From NCBI GenBank assembly GCA_018436925.1, contig JAHDKI010000006.1:1-64000 (forward strand): a stretch of DNA of 64,000 nt, given 5' to 3'. The translations under genes and the position numbers were made by a program. Of the stretch, positions 53,416-62,339 are shown piece after piece. Origin of the DNA: Syntrophaceae bacterium. GTDB taxonomy: Bacteria; Desulfobacterota; Syntrophia; Syntrophales; Smithellaceae. The notes under the pieces were generated by a model. It ran no database searches, was not told where the DNA came from, and saw nothing but the letters and a program-made list of their open reading frames with translations. Within the stretch, counting starts at the first letter, position 1. Every line of letters begins with the position of its first letter.

Positions 53416-56400
53416 TCAGCCTCCTTCGGCCGCGAGAATACGGGTCAACTCGTCAATCAATCCAACCGGCGGGATATCGCGATAAAAGCCAAACGCTTCG
53501 CCGTGCGCCTCGCTGACGCCGCGAAGGAAAACGTAAATCACACCGCCGAAGCGGGCCTTGTAGTCATAGTCCCTAAGCTTCAAAGACAGGTATCGGTTGA
53601 GGGCGACTGTATACAACAGATACTGCAGCGGGTAGAAATTTCGCTCCATCTCCTCTTTCATGGATTCGCGGCTGTAATCGTCCACGCGATTTCCCAGATG
53701 ATTCGATTTCCAGTCGAGAAGGTAATATCGTCCGCCCCGCTCGAAAACCATATCCATGAATCCTTTGAGCATTCCGCAAACAGGTTTGAATTTCAAACCG
53801 GCGCGGAGTTTCGCGAGATCCGCGCCGTCACGGGCCGCGCCCCATTTGGCCAGGCAGGCGGCCACTTCCCCGGAGGTGACAAAGCGAAGCGGAAAGTAAT
53901 ATTCCATTTCCGACACCCATGCTCCGGGCAAGAGATCCGACAGAGCAAAAGAACCGTCCGGCGAGGAAAGCCTTGTGGTTAAAACATTTTGCAGCATGCC
54001 GCAGACAGCTGAGCGCCATTTGGAATCATAATGATGTTTCGCCAGCTCCCGGTCCACCAGCGCTTCCATGTCGGCGCGCGACACGTCGGCAAAATTGATC
54101 TTTTCAAAAAGCTTATGAAAAAAATTGCCCGCCTGCGCGCCGCGTGGAAAAGAAAAGATAGTTGCAGCGACCGAATCGTTCTGCATTTCCGTCTCCCGCT
54201 CGCGCAGCGCAATGTTGATCGCGTCGTAATCCGGCCATTCCAGGCCAACAGGTTCGTGTGACGTCAGGGAGGTGAAGCTCGTTATCCGCCAGTCGCTTGC
54301 GACCGTGCCTGAAAATACCCTGGCGCGAAGGCTTTCATCCTCGACGGAGGCCGGCGCATAGCGGACGGCAGATTTTTGAGGCAGGGGCAATACCGTCAGC
54401 GCTTGCGGATGCTTCTTCGCCAACGCCGCATACCTGTTTTCGATCTCCGCTGCGGAATGCCGGGCCGCTTCCTTTGCAACCGCATCGACCGGATCGCCGG
54501 ATTTTTGCGTTTCAGGAGAGGTGTAAAATAAATAATCCAGCGCGGACGTCGCCGGCAGGCTTCCGGATTTCGCGGTGCCGATTTTCCCCGCGCACAGATA
54601 ACACAGGATTTTAGCGCGGGTCAGGCCCACATAGAAAAGACGGAGGTTTTCGGCCAACTCTTCTTTTCGGGCAAGCTTGAGGTTTTGTTCATAATCGGAT
54701 GAACCGTAATCTTTGACCATGGTGAATTGATCATGAAAGGTGACGACTTGGGTGTTTTTTTTGACCCCGCCCCACATAAACGGACAAAACACCACCGGAT
54801 AACCAAGCCCCTTGCTGCCATGGATGGTTACGATCCTGACCGCCTCCTCATCGGTTTCCAAACGGATCTGGTATTCCTCGTTTTGCTCTCGAACGCTCAC
54901 GCGTTCGTCAAACCAGGCGACCAGCGCTTCCGGACCTTGTTTGTGCTCATGCTCTTTTTGGTGGAGCAGCTCGAAGCAGTGTAAAACGTTTGTCAGGCGC
55001 CGCTCTCCGTCTTCGTAACGCAAAAGGCGTCCCCTTACGCCTTCTTTGGCCATGAGGAGTTGAGCCATGACCATGAATCCCCGTTTGAGCCATACCTCGT
55101 GATACTCCCGAAAGGCCGCGACCCATTTTTCCCAGGCCCCTTCATCCGCATCAAAAGCGGCGAGGTCGTCTCCCGTCTTTCCCAAAAGATCGGTAAGCAG
55201 CGCCGCCCGGATGCCGCTTTCTCTGGCGGGCTCGGCAAGCGCCCGAAGAAGTGTGCAAATTGCCCTGGCTTCATCGGTGTCAAACACGCTTTTGTCGGTG
55301 CGAACGACTGAAGGAATCGCGGCCTTCCGAAGCGCCGACTGGACGAAACCCGCCTGGTGATGGGACCGCACGATCACCGCAATGTCCCGGGGCAAAAGCG
55401 GCCGGCCGTCGGCACGGATGTCGTTTTTTGCGCCGCGCCCAAGCAGGCGCGAAATTTCTCCGGCAATCGCGTCACAGAGGATCTCATTGGCCCGCGTCAC
55501 GCCCATGGGCTTGCCGTCATCTTCCTGCGGAACCAGCCAGATCCGAAACGGCGCAGCTTCATCGGAAGGCAGTGCCGGTTCTTTTTTTCCATCGCCGTTT
55601 CCCGGCGAAAGCGGCACATACCGAATCTCGTCAAACAAGAAGGGACGGTCCGAATGAGCAAATATGGCGTTGAACGCGGAAAGCAGTGCCGGACTCGAGC
55701 GCCAGTTGCGCGTCAGCGTGAATCGTTTGTCTTGATCCACGTCGGAGGCGGCCTTCAGATAGGCGAATATGTCCGCACCCCGGAAACTGTAGATGGCCTG
55801 CTTGGGATCGCCGATCAGAAACAGGGGGGCATCCGTTCCCGCGTAAATGCATTTAAAGATGTCGTATTGGACCGGGTCGGTGTCCTGAAATTCATCAATG
55901 AGCGCCGCGCGGTATTTATGCCGAAGGCTTGCGGCAAGCGCCTCGCCCGACGCGCCGCTCAGCGCCTTAGATAAATCATTGAGCAGATCGTCGAAAAAGC
56001 GGACATTGGCCCTGCGTTTGCGCTCGGGAAGCTCTCGTTTGCAAAAGTCGATCAGTTCGGCCAAAAGGACCAGCCGGCGATCATCGATGCTTTTTTGGAG
56101 TGGGGCGCACGCATCAAAAAAAGGATGCGTCGGCGCGACGCCTTTCGGTTTTGTACCCGCGGCGATACCCGACGCGGTGAATTTATAAAAGTCGGCAAAA
56201 ACGTTGTAGGGATTGTCTCCTTCCGTATAGCGGTCCATCGATTCAAAAAGCCCGCCAAGCAAATCCTGCCGGTAGGCTTTTTCACTTCGGCTGAGCCCCT
56301 TGTCATTTTCCAGAATCTCGCGGATGGCCTCCGACTGTCCGCGCCACAGGCGTCGCACTTCTTCAAACGCACCGCGGCATAGTGCCTCAACGGCTTGCGC

Positions 56401-57024
56401 CTGACCGGGACTAAATGCCGGCACGATGGTCAGTTTGGGATTGGACACCATGTCTTTGACAAAGCCCATCCAATGATCAGGAGAATCCTTACGAAGGAGA
56501 ACCAGCGGCAGAAGGGGCGAGGCATCGGCAAAAAAACGACTGCGCCAGAAGTCGTCGACGATTTCCCGGAGGAATTCTTCCGGGTCGGTCAGAAGCTCTG
56601 TGTCGTAAAGCGATCCGCTTTCAAAGGCATTGTCCCTGAGGGCCCGCAGGCAGAACCCATGAATGGTGAAAATCGATGCCGTGTCGAAAGCGTGGAGCGC
56701 CCGTTCAAGCTTTTCTCTCATCGCTGCAGGACCCGGCCCCCTGCCGTTTTCATTGTCGGCAAGCGCCCTAAGAAACACATAGGGAGTCGGGGTTCCATCC
56801 AGCACTTCGATGGCCTCGCGGATCCGGCCGCGAATCCGGCCTCGAAGTTCCGAAGTCGCCGCTTCGGTGTAAGTCACCGTCAGAATTTGCTCCGGCAAGA
56901 GATCCTCTTCCACAAGCAGTCGCAGATAAAGATCCGAAATGGCATGGGTCTTTCCTGTGCCGGCGCTGGCCTCAATCAGATGAATTCCCGAAAGATCGGT
57001 ATAGACACAGTTGAGTTCGATCAT
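53416..57024 (-). CDS. recB: Exodeoxyribonuclease V beta subunit (RecB)
   Basis: 1202 residues. SF1 helicase motifs: IEASAGTGKT (Walker A), FIGDPKQAIYSFRG, IVTIHGSKGLGYPVVF, and FYVGLTRAK. The C-terminal nuclease domain has GFMDMVFERGGRYYLLDWKSN with the DWK nuclease core. Start 57024 shares ATGA with the recC stop. Helicase and nuclease for double-strand-break repair and degradation of linear DNA. Confidence 0.96.
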   Translation of the reverse strand: MIELNCVYTDLSGIHLIEASAGTGKTHAISDLYLRLLVEEDLLPEQILTVTYTEAATSELRGRIRGRIREAIEVLDGTPTPYVFLRALADNENGRGPGPAAMREKLERALHAFDTASIFTIHGFCLRALRDNAFESGSLYDTELLTDPEEFLREIVDDFWRSRFFADASPLLPLVLLRKDSPDHWMGFVKDMVSNPKLTIVPAFSPGQAQAVEALCRGAFEEVRRLWRGQSEAIREILENDKGLSRSEKAYRQDLLGGLFESMDRYTEGDNPYNVFADFYKFTASGIAAGTKPKGVAPTHPFFDACAPLQKSIDDRRLVLLAELIDFCKRELPERKRRANVRFFDDLLNDLSKALSGASGEALAASLRHKYRAALIDEFQDTDPVQYDIFKCIYAGTDAPLFLIGDPKQAIYSFRGADIFAYLKAASDVDQDKRFTLTRNWRSSPALLSAFNAIFAHSDRPFLFDEIRYVPLSPGNGDGKKEPALPSDEAAPFRIWLVPQEDDGKPMGVTRANEILCDAIAGEISRLLGRGAKNDIRADGRPLLPRDIAVIVRSHHQAGFVQSALRKAAIPSVVRTDKSVFDTDEARAICTLLRALAEPARESGIRAALLTDLLGKTGDDLAAFDADEGAWEKWVAAFREYHEVWLKRGFMVMAQLLMAKEGVRGRLLRYEDGERRLTNVLHCFELLHQKEHEHKQGPEALVAWFDERVSVREQNEEYQIRLETDEEAVRIVTIHGSKGLGYPVVFCPFMWGGVKKNTQVVTFHDQFTMVKDYGSSDYEQNLKLARKEELAENLRLFYVGLTRAKILCYLCAGKIGTAKSGSLPATSALDYLFYTSPETQKSGDPVDAVAKEAARHSAAEIENRYAALAKKHPQALTVLPLPQKSAVRYAPASVEDESLRARVFSGTVASDWRITSFTSLTSHEPVGLEWPDYDAINIALRERETEMQNDSVAATIFSFPRGAQAGNFFHKLFEKINFADVSRADMEALVDRELAKHHYDSKWRSAVCGMLQNVLTTRLSSPDGSFALSDLLPGAWVSEMEYYFPLRFVTSGEVAACLAKWGAARDGADLAKLRAGLKFKPVCGMLKGFMDMVFERGGRYYLLDWKSNHLGNRVDDYSRESMKEEMERNFYPLQYLLYTVALNRYLSLKLRDYDYKARFGGVIYVFLRGVSEAHGEAFGFYRDIPPVGLIDELTRILAAEGG

Positions 57025-60000
57025 CTTTTTTCCTGGATTTGATGCCGCAGCAGCGGCTCGAGCGCCGCTTTGGCGACAGCGGCAAATTCTTCGTCGAAAG
57101 GATCCTCCCCTCCGAAACACACCTGATAATGTGCGTCGCGCCCTTCGCCGAGTCTGTCTTCATGTGCATCCCGCCACTTGGCCCGGGCCTTCTTCAATCC
57201 ATCTTCAGCGCCCTCAACATAGGCCAGAGACGATTCGGGAAAAAATCGAAGCGGCATCGAAAGGCCCATCCGGTAAAGTTTCAGAAGTGTTTCAAGACAA
57301 CCGGCCGCATTGTCCACCGGGTGATAACCGATAACGCCGTTGGTCATAATAAGCTTGGTTTCGCGGGGATAAGGATCTTGCGCCGCGGCATTTAAGACCA
57401 GATGGGCAATCCAGGCCCGAATTCTGTCTTTGGCCTTGAGCCCGGCCATGCGATAGCGGATCATCGCCCGGGGCCAGACGCCGTCGAGTCGGCCCGATAG
57501 GATACCGTTGGCAAGACGCAAATCGATCTGCAAAGGAGCCAGAGGATTTGTTCCGGCCAGCACACCGCTTACGACACCCGCAAAATTCAACACGTCCCGG
57601 CAGGCATTTTCGAACAGAATTTTCCCGTGCTCCGCCGGTGGAAGGATGCCGCTTGCGCGCGCCCAGGGAAGCTTCGATCGGGGATCGCCGCCTTCAATGA
57701 CGGTTGAAAGCAACTCCTGTTTGAGGCCGTAGAGCGATAAGCCATCCACGGAAAAAGGTTCCCGATCATTCAGAGGAACGGCCGCATCCTCAAACCGGAC
57801 GCTCATTTTCCTTTCCAGCAGGAACCGGGACGGATTGTCAAAAAACCGCAGGAGCATGTCTAGCGATACCTCTTTGGTTTCGTCCGGTGCGGCTTCAAGG
57901 GGCTTGGATAGAAATGCCCGGCTCGTGATCAGTTCTGCCCGCTTTTCCTGCAGCGCGGCGCAATTTTCCGCAGAATAGCTAAAGAGCTTCGACCGGCCGT
58001 TAAAATAATCGCGGCTGAAAGCCTGAAGTCTGTGAGAGGTAACCAACCGCTCGACAATCCCTTCGCCGTTTTCCGGAGCAAAACCCCTGCCCACGGCGTC
58101 GAGCAATTCACTAACCAGAACCGACGGCGGAAGCTCGCTTCCATCTCGCAGACTCTGTCCGACGTAGCTGATATACAGACAATCACGGGCCGAAAGCATG
58201 GACTCGAGAAACATATAGCGGTCTTCTTCTCGCGCCGAGCGGTCGCCGGGTCTGGACCGGCGCGCCACCAGATCGAAGCCCACCGGCGTTGTCTGACGAG
58301 GAAACGCACCGTCGCTCATACCGATGAGTGCCACCACCCGAAATGGAATGCTCCGCATGGGCAGCATGGCGCAAAACGTTACGCCCCCGGACAAGAAGCC
58401 ATACCCGCCTTCTTCCTGGTCCAGGCGCATCGAAAGCCAGGCGCGAATGACGCGCAGAGACACTTCGCCTGAAAAATTCCCGAGGCGTCCGGATTCGGTA
58501 AGATCGCTCAACAGGTCATGAATCATCGCTAGCTCATAGTCTGTCTGCGCATCCGCCAAGATAAAATCGGAAAGCAGGTGCCGGAGCGCTTCCGACCATT
58601 CCGAAAGCGTCTTTAAGCCGGTCAGTGTCCGGGCCGCCTCGGCCAGTCGTCTTAGAAATTCCGCAAGCTTTCCCAGCGCGCGCGCCTCAGACCCTTCGAT
58701 GGATTCATAAGGCAGAATGCCGTTGAAAATTTGCCCGTCGTCGTCGGACATGGCAAATCCCAGTAAAAGACGATCGATTCCCGCACACCAGGAATTCTCG
58801 CGGTACTGGGGAAGCCCCAGACGGGTCCGGCTTTTTTCGTCCAATCCCCAGCGAATCGCGCTACGTTCAATCCAGTTTCGAAGGGTTTCGATTTCCTCGT
58901 CATCCAGCTCGAATCGCTTCCGAACCGGCCCGGCTGAAAGCAGATCAAAGACCGCGGCGACACGAAACCGGCTTTCGGGCAGGTCCAGAATTTTTAGAAG
59001 CAGCGCGGCGACTTGCCCTTCGCTCTGGAGCCTGCGGTCGGCAATGGAGTAAGGAATCCTCATCGACGCGTCCTGGACGCCGTCAAAGACCGCGTCGATG
59101 TATGGCGCGTAAGTCTCAATATCGGGAGTCATGACTACAATATCCCGGGGAGTCAGCCCATTGAGATTTTCAAACAGAGCCAGCAGAGCGTCATGCAGAA
59201 CCTCGATTTCGCGCATGGGACTGTGACACGAGTGAATCTGCACCGACAGGTCGTTCAAAGCAACGATACGCTTTTCCTGCGAGACGTCGGCGCCCGACAA
59301 ATTCAGGATATCGCTTTGCACCGCATGCAGAAGACTTTGTTCTCCGGGATCTTCATAAATTTCTTTGGTGGTCGAAGCAACATCAGCAAGATCGATGAGC
59401 ATCTCGGAATATTCACGGCCGAGCCGACCCAGTGAGGCCAAAAGGGGATTGCCCTCGATTCTCAGAGCGGCCTGCCCTGGCGAAAGAAGGGCTTTTTCCC
59501 GGCGCGAACGGATATCGGACCAGTATTCGCGTGTCGGACTGAGCAAAAAGAGGTAAACATCCGTCACGCCGACAATCGAGCCCAGAATATCCATGTGATA
59601 TTGGGGAAGGTATGAAATGCCGAAGACCAAAATCCTCTCCGGCGTCCCGGATGCCTTTTCCTGTTTGATCATCAGCCGGCGACGGAATTCTTCCTTGAGA
59701 CGGCCCCGGTGCCGGCCATCTGTCCCCGCCGTGATCTCACGCCATAAAATGGCCTGCCAGGCGTCTTCCGCATCCGTCTCTTTTTCAGACTCCCATCTTT
59801 TGAGCATATCAGGACGGTAAATCGTATATTGATCAAACGTGTTGGCGATTTTCTGGGCAAGCTGAAAGCTTTTCAGTCCGCCGGAGTCAGAGTCAAGATA
59901 ATGCCGAAGGGGCGTAAAGGCATCCTGGTGCAGAAAACCGGGCAGAAGCCCGATGATCTTCCAGATGAGGACCTCGCGGGAAAAAGGGTCGGCGGCCTGA

Positions 60001-60242
60001 ACCAGGTCGGGCAACACCGACTCGAACAGGCGCCGGACCATCGCATTGGGAAACGGGTAAATCGCGTTTGCCCAGACGCCGAAGCGCTTTGCGAGCTCGA
60101 TGGCCACCCAGCGCTGCATACCCTTGCTTTGCACCACAATCATTTCGGGAACAAGCGGGTGGTGATGCGGCGTTTTAACTACACAGGCCAGCTCGCCGAG
60201 CAGAGTTTCCATCCGGTTGCTCGTGATGATATTCAGGGGCAT
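57021..60242 (-). CDS. recC: Exodeoxyribonuclease V gamma subunit (RecC)
   Basis: 1073 residues. Conserved RecC N terminus (VVQSKGMQRWVAIELAKRFGVWAN; PFPNAMVRRLFE) and middle (FGISYLPQYHMDIL; HSCHSPMREIEVLHDALL). The helicase-like folds are inactive as usual; the Chi-recognition channel lies in this subunit. Start at 60242 with AAAGGAATTC upstream; the longer frame to 60317 has no ribosome site. Confidence 0.96.
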   Translation of the reverse strand: MPLNIITSNRMETLLGELACVVKTPHHHPLVPEMIVVQSKGMQRWVAIELAKRFGVWANAIYPFPNAMVRRLFESVLPDLVQAADPFSREVLIWKIIGLLPGFLHQDAFTPLRHYLDSDSGGLKSFQLAQKIANTFDQYTIYRPDMLKRWESEKETDAEDAWQAILWREITAGTDGRHRGRLKEEFRRRLMIKQEKASGTPERILVFGISYLPQYHMDILGSIVGVTDVYLFLLSPTREYWSDIRSRREKALLSPGQAALRIEGNPLLASLGRLGREYSEMLIDLADVASTTKEIYEDPGEQSLLHAVQSDILNLSGADVSQEKRIVALNDLSVQIHSCHSPMREIEVLHDALLALFENLNGLTPRDIVVMTPDIETYAPYIDAVFDGVQDASMRIPYSIADRRLQSEGQVAALLLKILDLPESRFRVAAVFDLLSAGPVRKRFELDDEEIETLRNWIERSAIRWGLDEKSRTRLGLPQYRENSWCAGIDRLLLGFAMSDDDGQIFNGILPYESIEGSEARALGKLAEFLRRLAEAARTLTGLKTLSEWSEALRHLLSDFILADAQTDYELAMIHDLLSDLTESGRLGNFSGEVSLRVIRAWLSMRLDQEEGGYGFLSGGVTFCAMLPMRSIPFRVVALIGMSDGAFPRQTTPVGFDLVARRSRPGDRSAREEDRYMFLESMLSARDCLYISYVGQSLRDGSELPPSVLVSELLDAVGRGFAPENGEGIVERLVTSHRLQAFSRDYFNGRSKLFSYSAENCAALQEKRAELITSRAFLSKPLEAAPDETKEVSLDMLLRFFDNPSRFLLERKMSVRFEDAAVPLNDREPFSVDGLSLYGLKQELLSTVIEGGDPRSKLPWARASGILPPAEHGKILFENACRDVLNFAGVVSGVLAGTNPLAPLQIDLRLANGILSGRLDGVWPRAMIRYRMAGLKAKDRIRAWIAHLVLNAAAQDPYPRETKLIMTNGVIGYHPVDNAAGCLETLLKLYRMGLSMPLRFFPESSLAYVEGAEDGLKKARAKWRDAHEDRLGEGRDAHYQVCFGGEDPFDEEFAAVAKAALEPLLRHQIQEKR

Positions 60243-60625
60243 GAAGAATTCCTTTATGTGCGCGATATCATGGGAGCATTGAACTTTATAAGTCGCAACG
60301 CCGTTACTTGGCGGCAAGCCTATTATATTTTGGCTGGTAATTCAAACTGCAAACGACAAACGCAAGTCGCAAAATCCTTTTTTCTTCGCCTCGCCCGTCG
60401 CTGAGAAATGGCCATACGTGCGCCGATTGCTCAGCCTTTCGCCCGATCAGGATTATTGCAATCATTTCAGACCTTTCGAAATTCCCGGTGCGGCATTATC
60501 GCACTTGAAATGAATTTTATTTGAAATGGTTGACATCCGCTTCGAGTTGTATTATGTAGCCGCTGAATTTTTTCCGGATCGGCGCGGGGAAAGTAGAATT
60601 CAAAGGTTACCGAACAGATCTCTAT
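60243..60625. other. Upstream region of the tRNA-Asn array
   Basis: About 380 bp. The distal half has nothing recognisable. A sigma-70-like promoter (TTGACA at 60530) lies 96 bp before the first repeat. No protein gene is supported. Confidence 0.5.
60530..60558 (+). promoter_or_regulatory. Likely promoter of the tRNA-Asn array
   Basis: Consensus -35 TTGACA at 60530-60535; the -10 lies in TATTATGTA (60550-60558), with 14-17 nt spacing depending on the hexamer chosen. The next terminator is at 60964, after the intact tRNA, so one transcript would cover the three defective units and the tRNA. Confidence 0.5.
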
Positions 60626-60712
60626 TCCCCTGTAGCTCAGTCGGCAGAGTCCCAGCATCGGCGGGATTAGCCGTCGGGTTCAACGGGAATGGATCTTTAT
60701 ATAGTTAAATAC
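60626..60712 (+). repeat. Defective tRNA-Asn-derived unit 1
   Basis: Begins as a tRNA (TCCCCTGTAGCTCAGTCGG), keeps the D-arm, but the anticodon arm is replaced by CCCAGCATCGGCGGGAT, and the 3' acceptor half is missing. It is 87 bp before the next unit. More diverged than units 2 and 3. Confidence 0.75.
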
Positions 60713-60798
60713 TCCCCAGTAGCTCAGTCGGTAGAGTCCCGCCCATGGCGGGATTAACCATCGGGTTTAACAGGGATGGATCTTAAAAAATTAAATAT
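60713..60798 (+). repeat. Defective tRNA-Asn-derived unit 2
   Basis: 86 bp identical by eye to the next unit. TCCCCAG acceptor, D-arm, then TCCCGCCCATGGCGGGAT in place of the anticodon stem and loop. The following CCATC can pair with a GATGG further on, giving a second hairpin instead of the tRNA anticodon stem. It cannot form a mature tRNA. Confidence 0.85.
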
Positions 60799-60884
60799 TC
60801 CCCAGTAGCTCAGTCGGTAGAGTCCCGCCCATGGCGGGATTAACCATCGGGTTTAACAGGGATGGATCTTAAAAAATTAAATAT
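60799..60884 (+). repeat. Defective tRNA-Asn-derived unit 3
   Basis: Copy of unit 2 (86 bp period) placed immediately before the intact tRNA-Asn. Same palindrome in the anticodon position and the same A/T-rich tail. Confidence 0.85.
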
Positions 60885-60960
60885 TCCCCAGTAGCTCAGT
60901 CGGTAGAGCAGATGGCTGTTAACCATCGGGTCCGTGGTTCGAGTCCGCGCTGGGGAGCCA
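60885..60960 (+). tRNA. tRNA-Asn (anticodon GTT)
   Basis: Complete cloverleaf: 7-bp acceptor stem TCCCCAG/CTGGGGA (60885-60891/60950-60956), D-arm GCTC...GAGC, anticodon stem GATGG/CCATC with loop CTGTTAA (GTT at 60918-60920), T-stem with one G-U pair, T-loop TTCGAGT, discriminator G and encoded CCA (60958-60960). A perfect terminator follows. Confidence 0.97.
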
Positions 60961-60963
60961 GAC

Positions 60964-60996
60964 AAAAGGCCCGTTTCGAAAGAAACGGGCCTTTTT
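60964..60996 (+). terminator. Terminator of tRNA-Asn
   Basis: 11-bp stem AGGCCCGTTTC/GAAACGGGCCT with loop GAAA, followed by a T-run (60992-60996). Exact copy present 400 bp downstream. Confidence 0.95.
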
Positions 60997-61008
60997 GGTG
61001 AGTTGAGT

Positions 61009-61263
61009 ATGGCATATTGGGTCTATATTCTCCAAAGTGAAACAAGCGGTTGGCATTACATAGGTCATACTGATAATTTGGTTCGTCGATCATCTGAGCA
61101 TAATGATCCAGACTATTCGGGATCCAAGACGACCAAACGATTCAAGGGACCGTGGAAAACCATATGGACACAAGAGGCCGCAACCCGCTCTGACGCCATC
61201 ATGTTGGAAAAGCGTATCAAAAAACGGGGGGTTTCTCGCTTTCTTGGGGAGTCCAGTCGGTAG
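61009..61263 (+). CDS. GIY-YIG nuclease-domain protein
   Basis: 84 residues. GIY-YIG core: WVYILQSETSGWHYIGHTDN, catalytic-type Arg in VRRSSEHN, then the Glu-containing LEKRIKKRG. The single domain is near-complete. The last residues (GESSR) and the stop codon are supplied by a tRNA-derived sequence (61246-61263). The gene is enclosed by two copies of the tRNA-Asn 3' end plus terminator, 400 bp apart. Such nucleases cut DNA and are often mobile; this one may have carried or created the duplication. Confidence 0.88.
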   Translation: MAYWVYILQSETSGWHYIGHTDNLVRRSSEHNDPDYSGSKTTKRFKGPWKTIWTQEAATRSDAIMLEKRIKKRGVSRFLGESSR

Positions 61264-61360
61264 AGTCCCGCCCACGGCGGGATTAACCATCGGGTCCGAA
61301 TGGTCGAGGTGAAACTGAGATCCCGCCGCAGGCGGGATTCGAGTCCGCGCTGGGGAGCCA
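61246..61360 (+). pseudogene. Degenerate tRNA-Asn copy carrying two palindromes
   Basis: It begins GGGGAGTCCAGTCGGTAGAG, a broken tRNA 5' part that also encodes the nuclease stop. TCCCGCCCACGGCGGGAT replaces the anticodon arm, and a further insertion ending in TCCCGCCGCAGGCGGGAT lies in the T-stem. From 61338 the 3' part is identical to the intact tRNA. No working tRNA can form. Confidence 0.85.
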
Positions 61361-61396
61361 GACAAAAGGCCCGTTTCGAAAGAAACGGGCCTTTTT
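61338..61396 (+). repeat. Direct repeat of tRNA-Asn 3' end and terminator
   Basis: 59 bp identical to 60938-60996: T-loop, acceptor, CCA and the terminator hairpin. The two copies are exactly 400 bp apart and bracket the GIY-YIG gene. Confidence 0.95.
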
Positions 61397-61398
61397 TA
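61364..61398 (+). terminator. Second copy of the tRNA-Asn terminator
   Basis: Same hairpin as at 60964-60996, followed by a longer T-run (TTTTTT); ends the nuclease and pseudo-tRNA transcript. Confidence 0.9.
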
Positions 61399-61549
61399 AT
61401 CAATCTGACCCTATCTTTGTTTTGCGTTGTTTTTACTTTCCATCTATACTTCAAAAAAAATGAGTCGGCGCTCGAAAATTTCCGCGCCAACGTGTTCGCA
61501 TTGAAAGGACACGCCCCATCGGAATCTTACTCAATGAGGTATTATCGCA

Positions 61550-62338
61550 TTGGTGAATTTAAACTTACCTCCATCGTCCACCGGATCATCCCTCCGGCTT
61601 TACCGTGATCTTGCCCAGTGGTATCCCCTTTTGACCCCGGTTGCCGACTACGCCGAAGAAGCGGCCTTTTACCGGCATTTGTTCGAAACGCACTGTCAGC
61701 AATCGCCCCAAACCCTGCTTGATCTCGGCAGTGGCGGCGGCCATAATGTTTTCTTCCTGAAAACGACGATGGCCTGCACGCTGGTGGACATTGAACCGGC
61801 CATGCTCGCAATAAGCCGCCGCCTGAATCCGGAATGCGAGCATATTCAGGCAGAAATGCGGTCGCTCACCCTTGGACGCGTCTTTGACTGCGTCTTGATT
61901 CACGATGCGATAAGCTACATGGCGTCGCGCGACGACCTTTTTCGCGCCGTCTCCACAGCCTATGCACACACCGCCCCCGGCGGGGTCGCGATGTTCCAAC
62001 CGGATTATATTACAGAGACCTTTGTGCCGGGCACCGAGACCGGCGGCAGCGACGGAAACGGGCGCGGCCTGCGCTACCTTGAATGGCGTTGGATTCCCGA
62101 CTTAAAAACCGACATGTACGTAAGCGACATGGCCTATCTGTTGCGAAACGACGCCGGCGCCGTTGAGGTCGTTTACGACCGTCATGTCATGGGACTTTTT
62201 CCGCGGACATTGTGGTTGGAGATCATTGAAAACGCAGGTTTTAAGCCGCTGGTTGTCCCGTTCGAGCACAGTGCGGACATCCATGCTGGATTCGAGGTGT
62301 TTCTCGGTCTGAAATCCGACAGAAACGGAGGGCTTTGA
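61550..62338 (+). CDS. Class I SAM-dependent methyltransferase
   Basis: 262 residues. Motif I LLDLGSGGGHN, acidic motif II VDIEPAML, and motif III-IV DCVLIHDAISYM. TTG start at 61550 (or GTG at 61553), with GAGGT 9-12 nt upstream. Substrate unknown. The next gene, another methyltransferase, starts 1 bp after the stop, so the two are an operon. Confidence 0.85.
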   Translation: MVNLNLPPSSTGSSLRLYRDLAQWYPLLTPVADYAEEAAFYRHLFETHCQQSPQTLLDLGSGGGHNVFFLKTTMACTLVDIEPAMLAISRRLNPECEHIQAEMRSLTLGRVFDCVLIHDAISYMASRDDLFRAVSTAYAHTAPGGVAMFQPDYITETFVPGTETGGSDGNGRGLRYLEWRWIPDLKTDMYVSDMAYLLRNDAGAVEVVYDRHVMGLFPRTLWLEIIENAGFKPLVVPFEHSADIHAGFEVFLGLKSDRNGGL

Positions 62339-62339
62339 C

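Noticed and set aside
60626..60960. CRISPR array
   Set aside because: The units are 86-87 bp, contiguous and clearly derived from tRNA-Asn, with no spacers and no cas genes.
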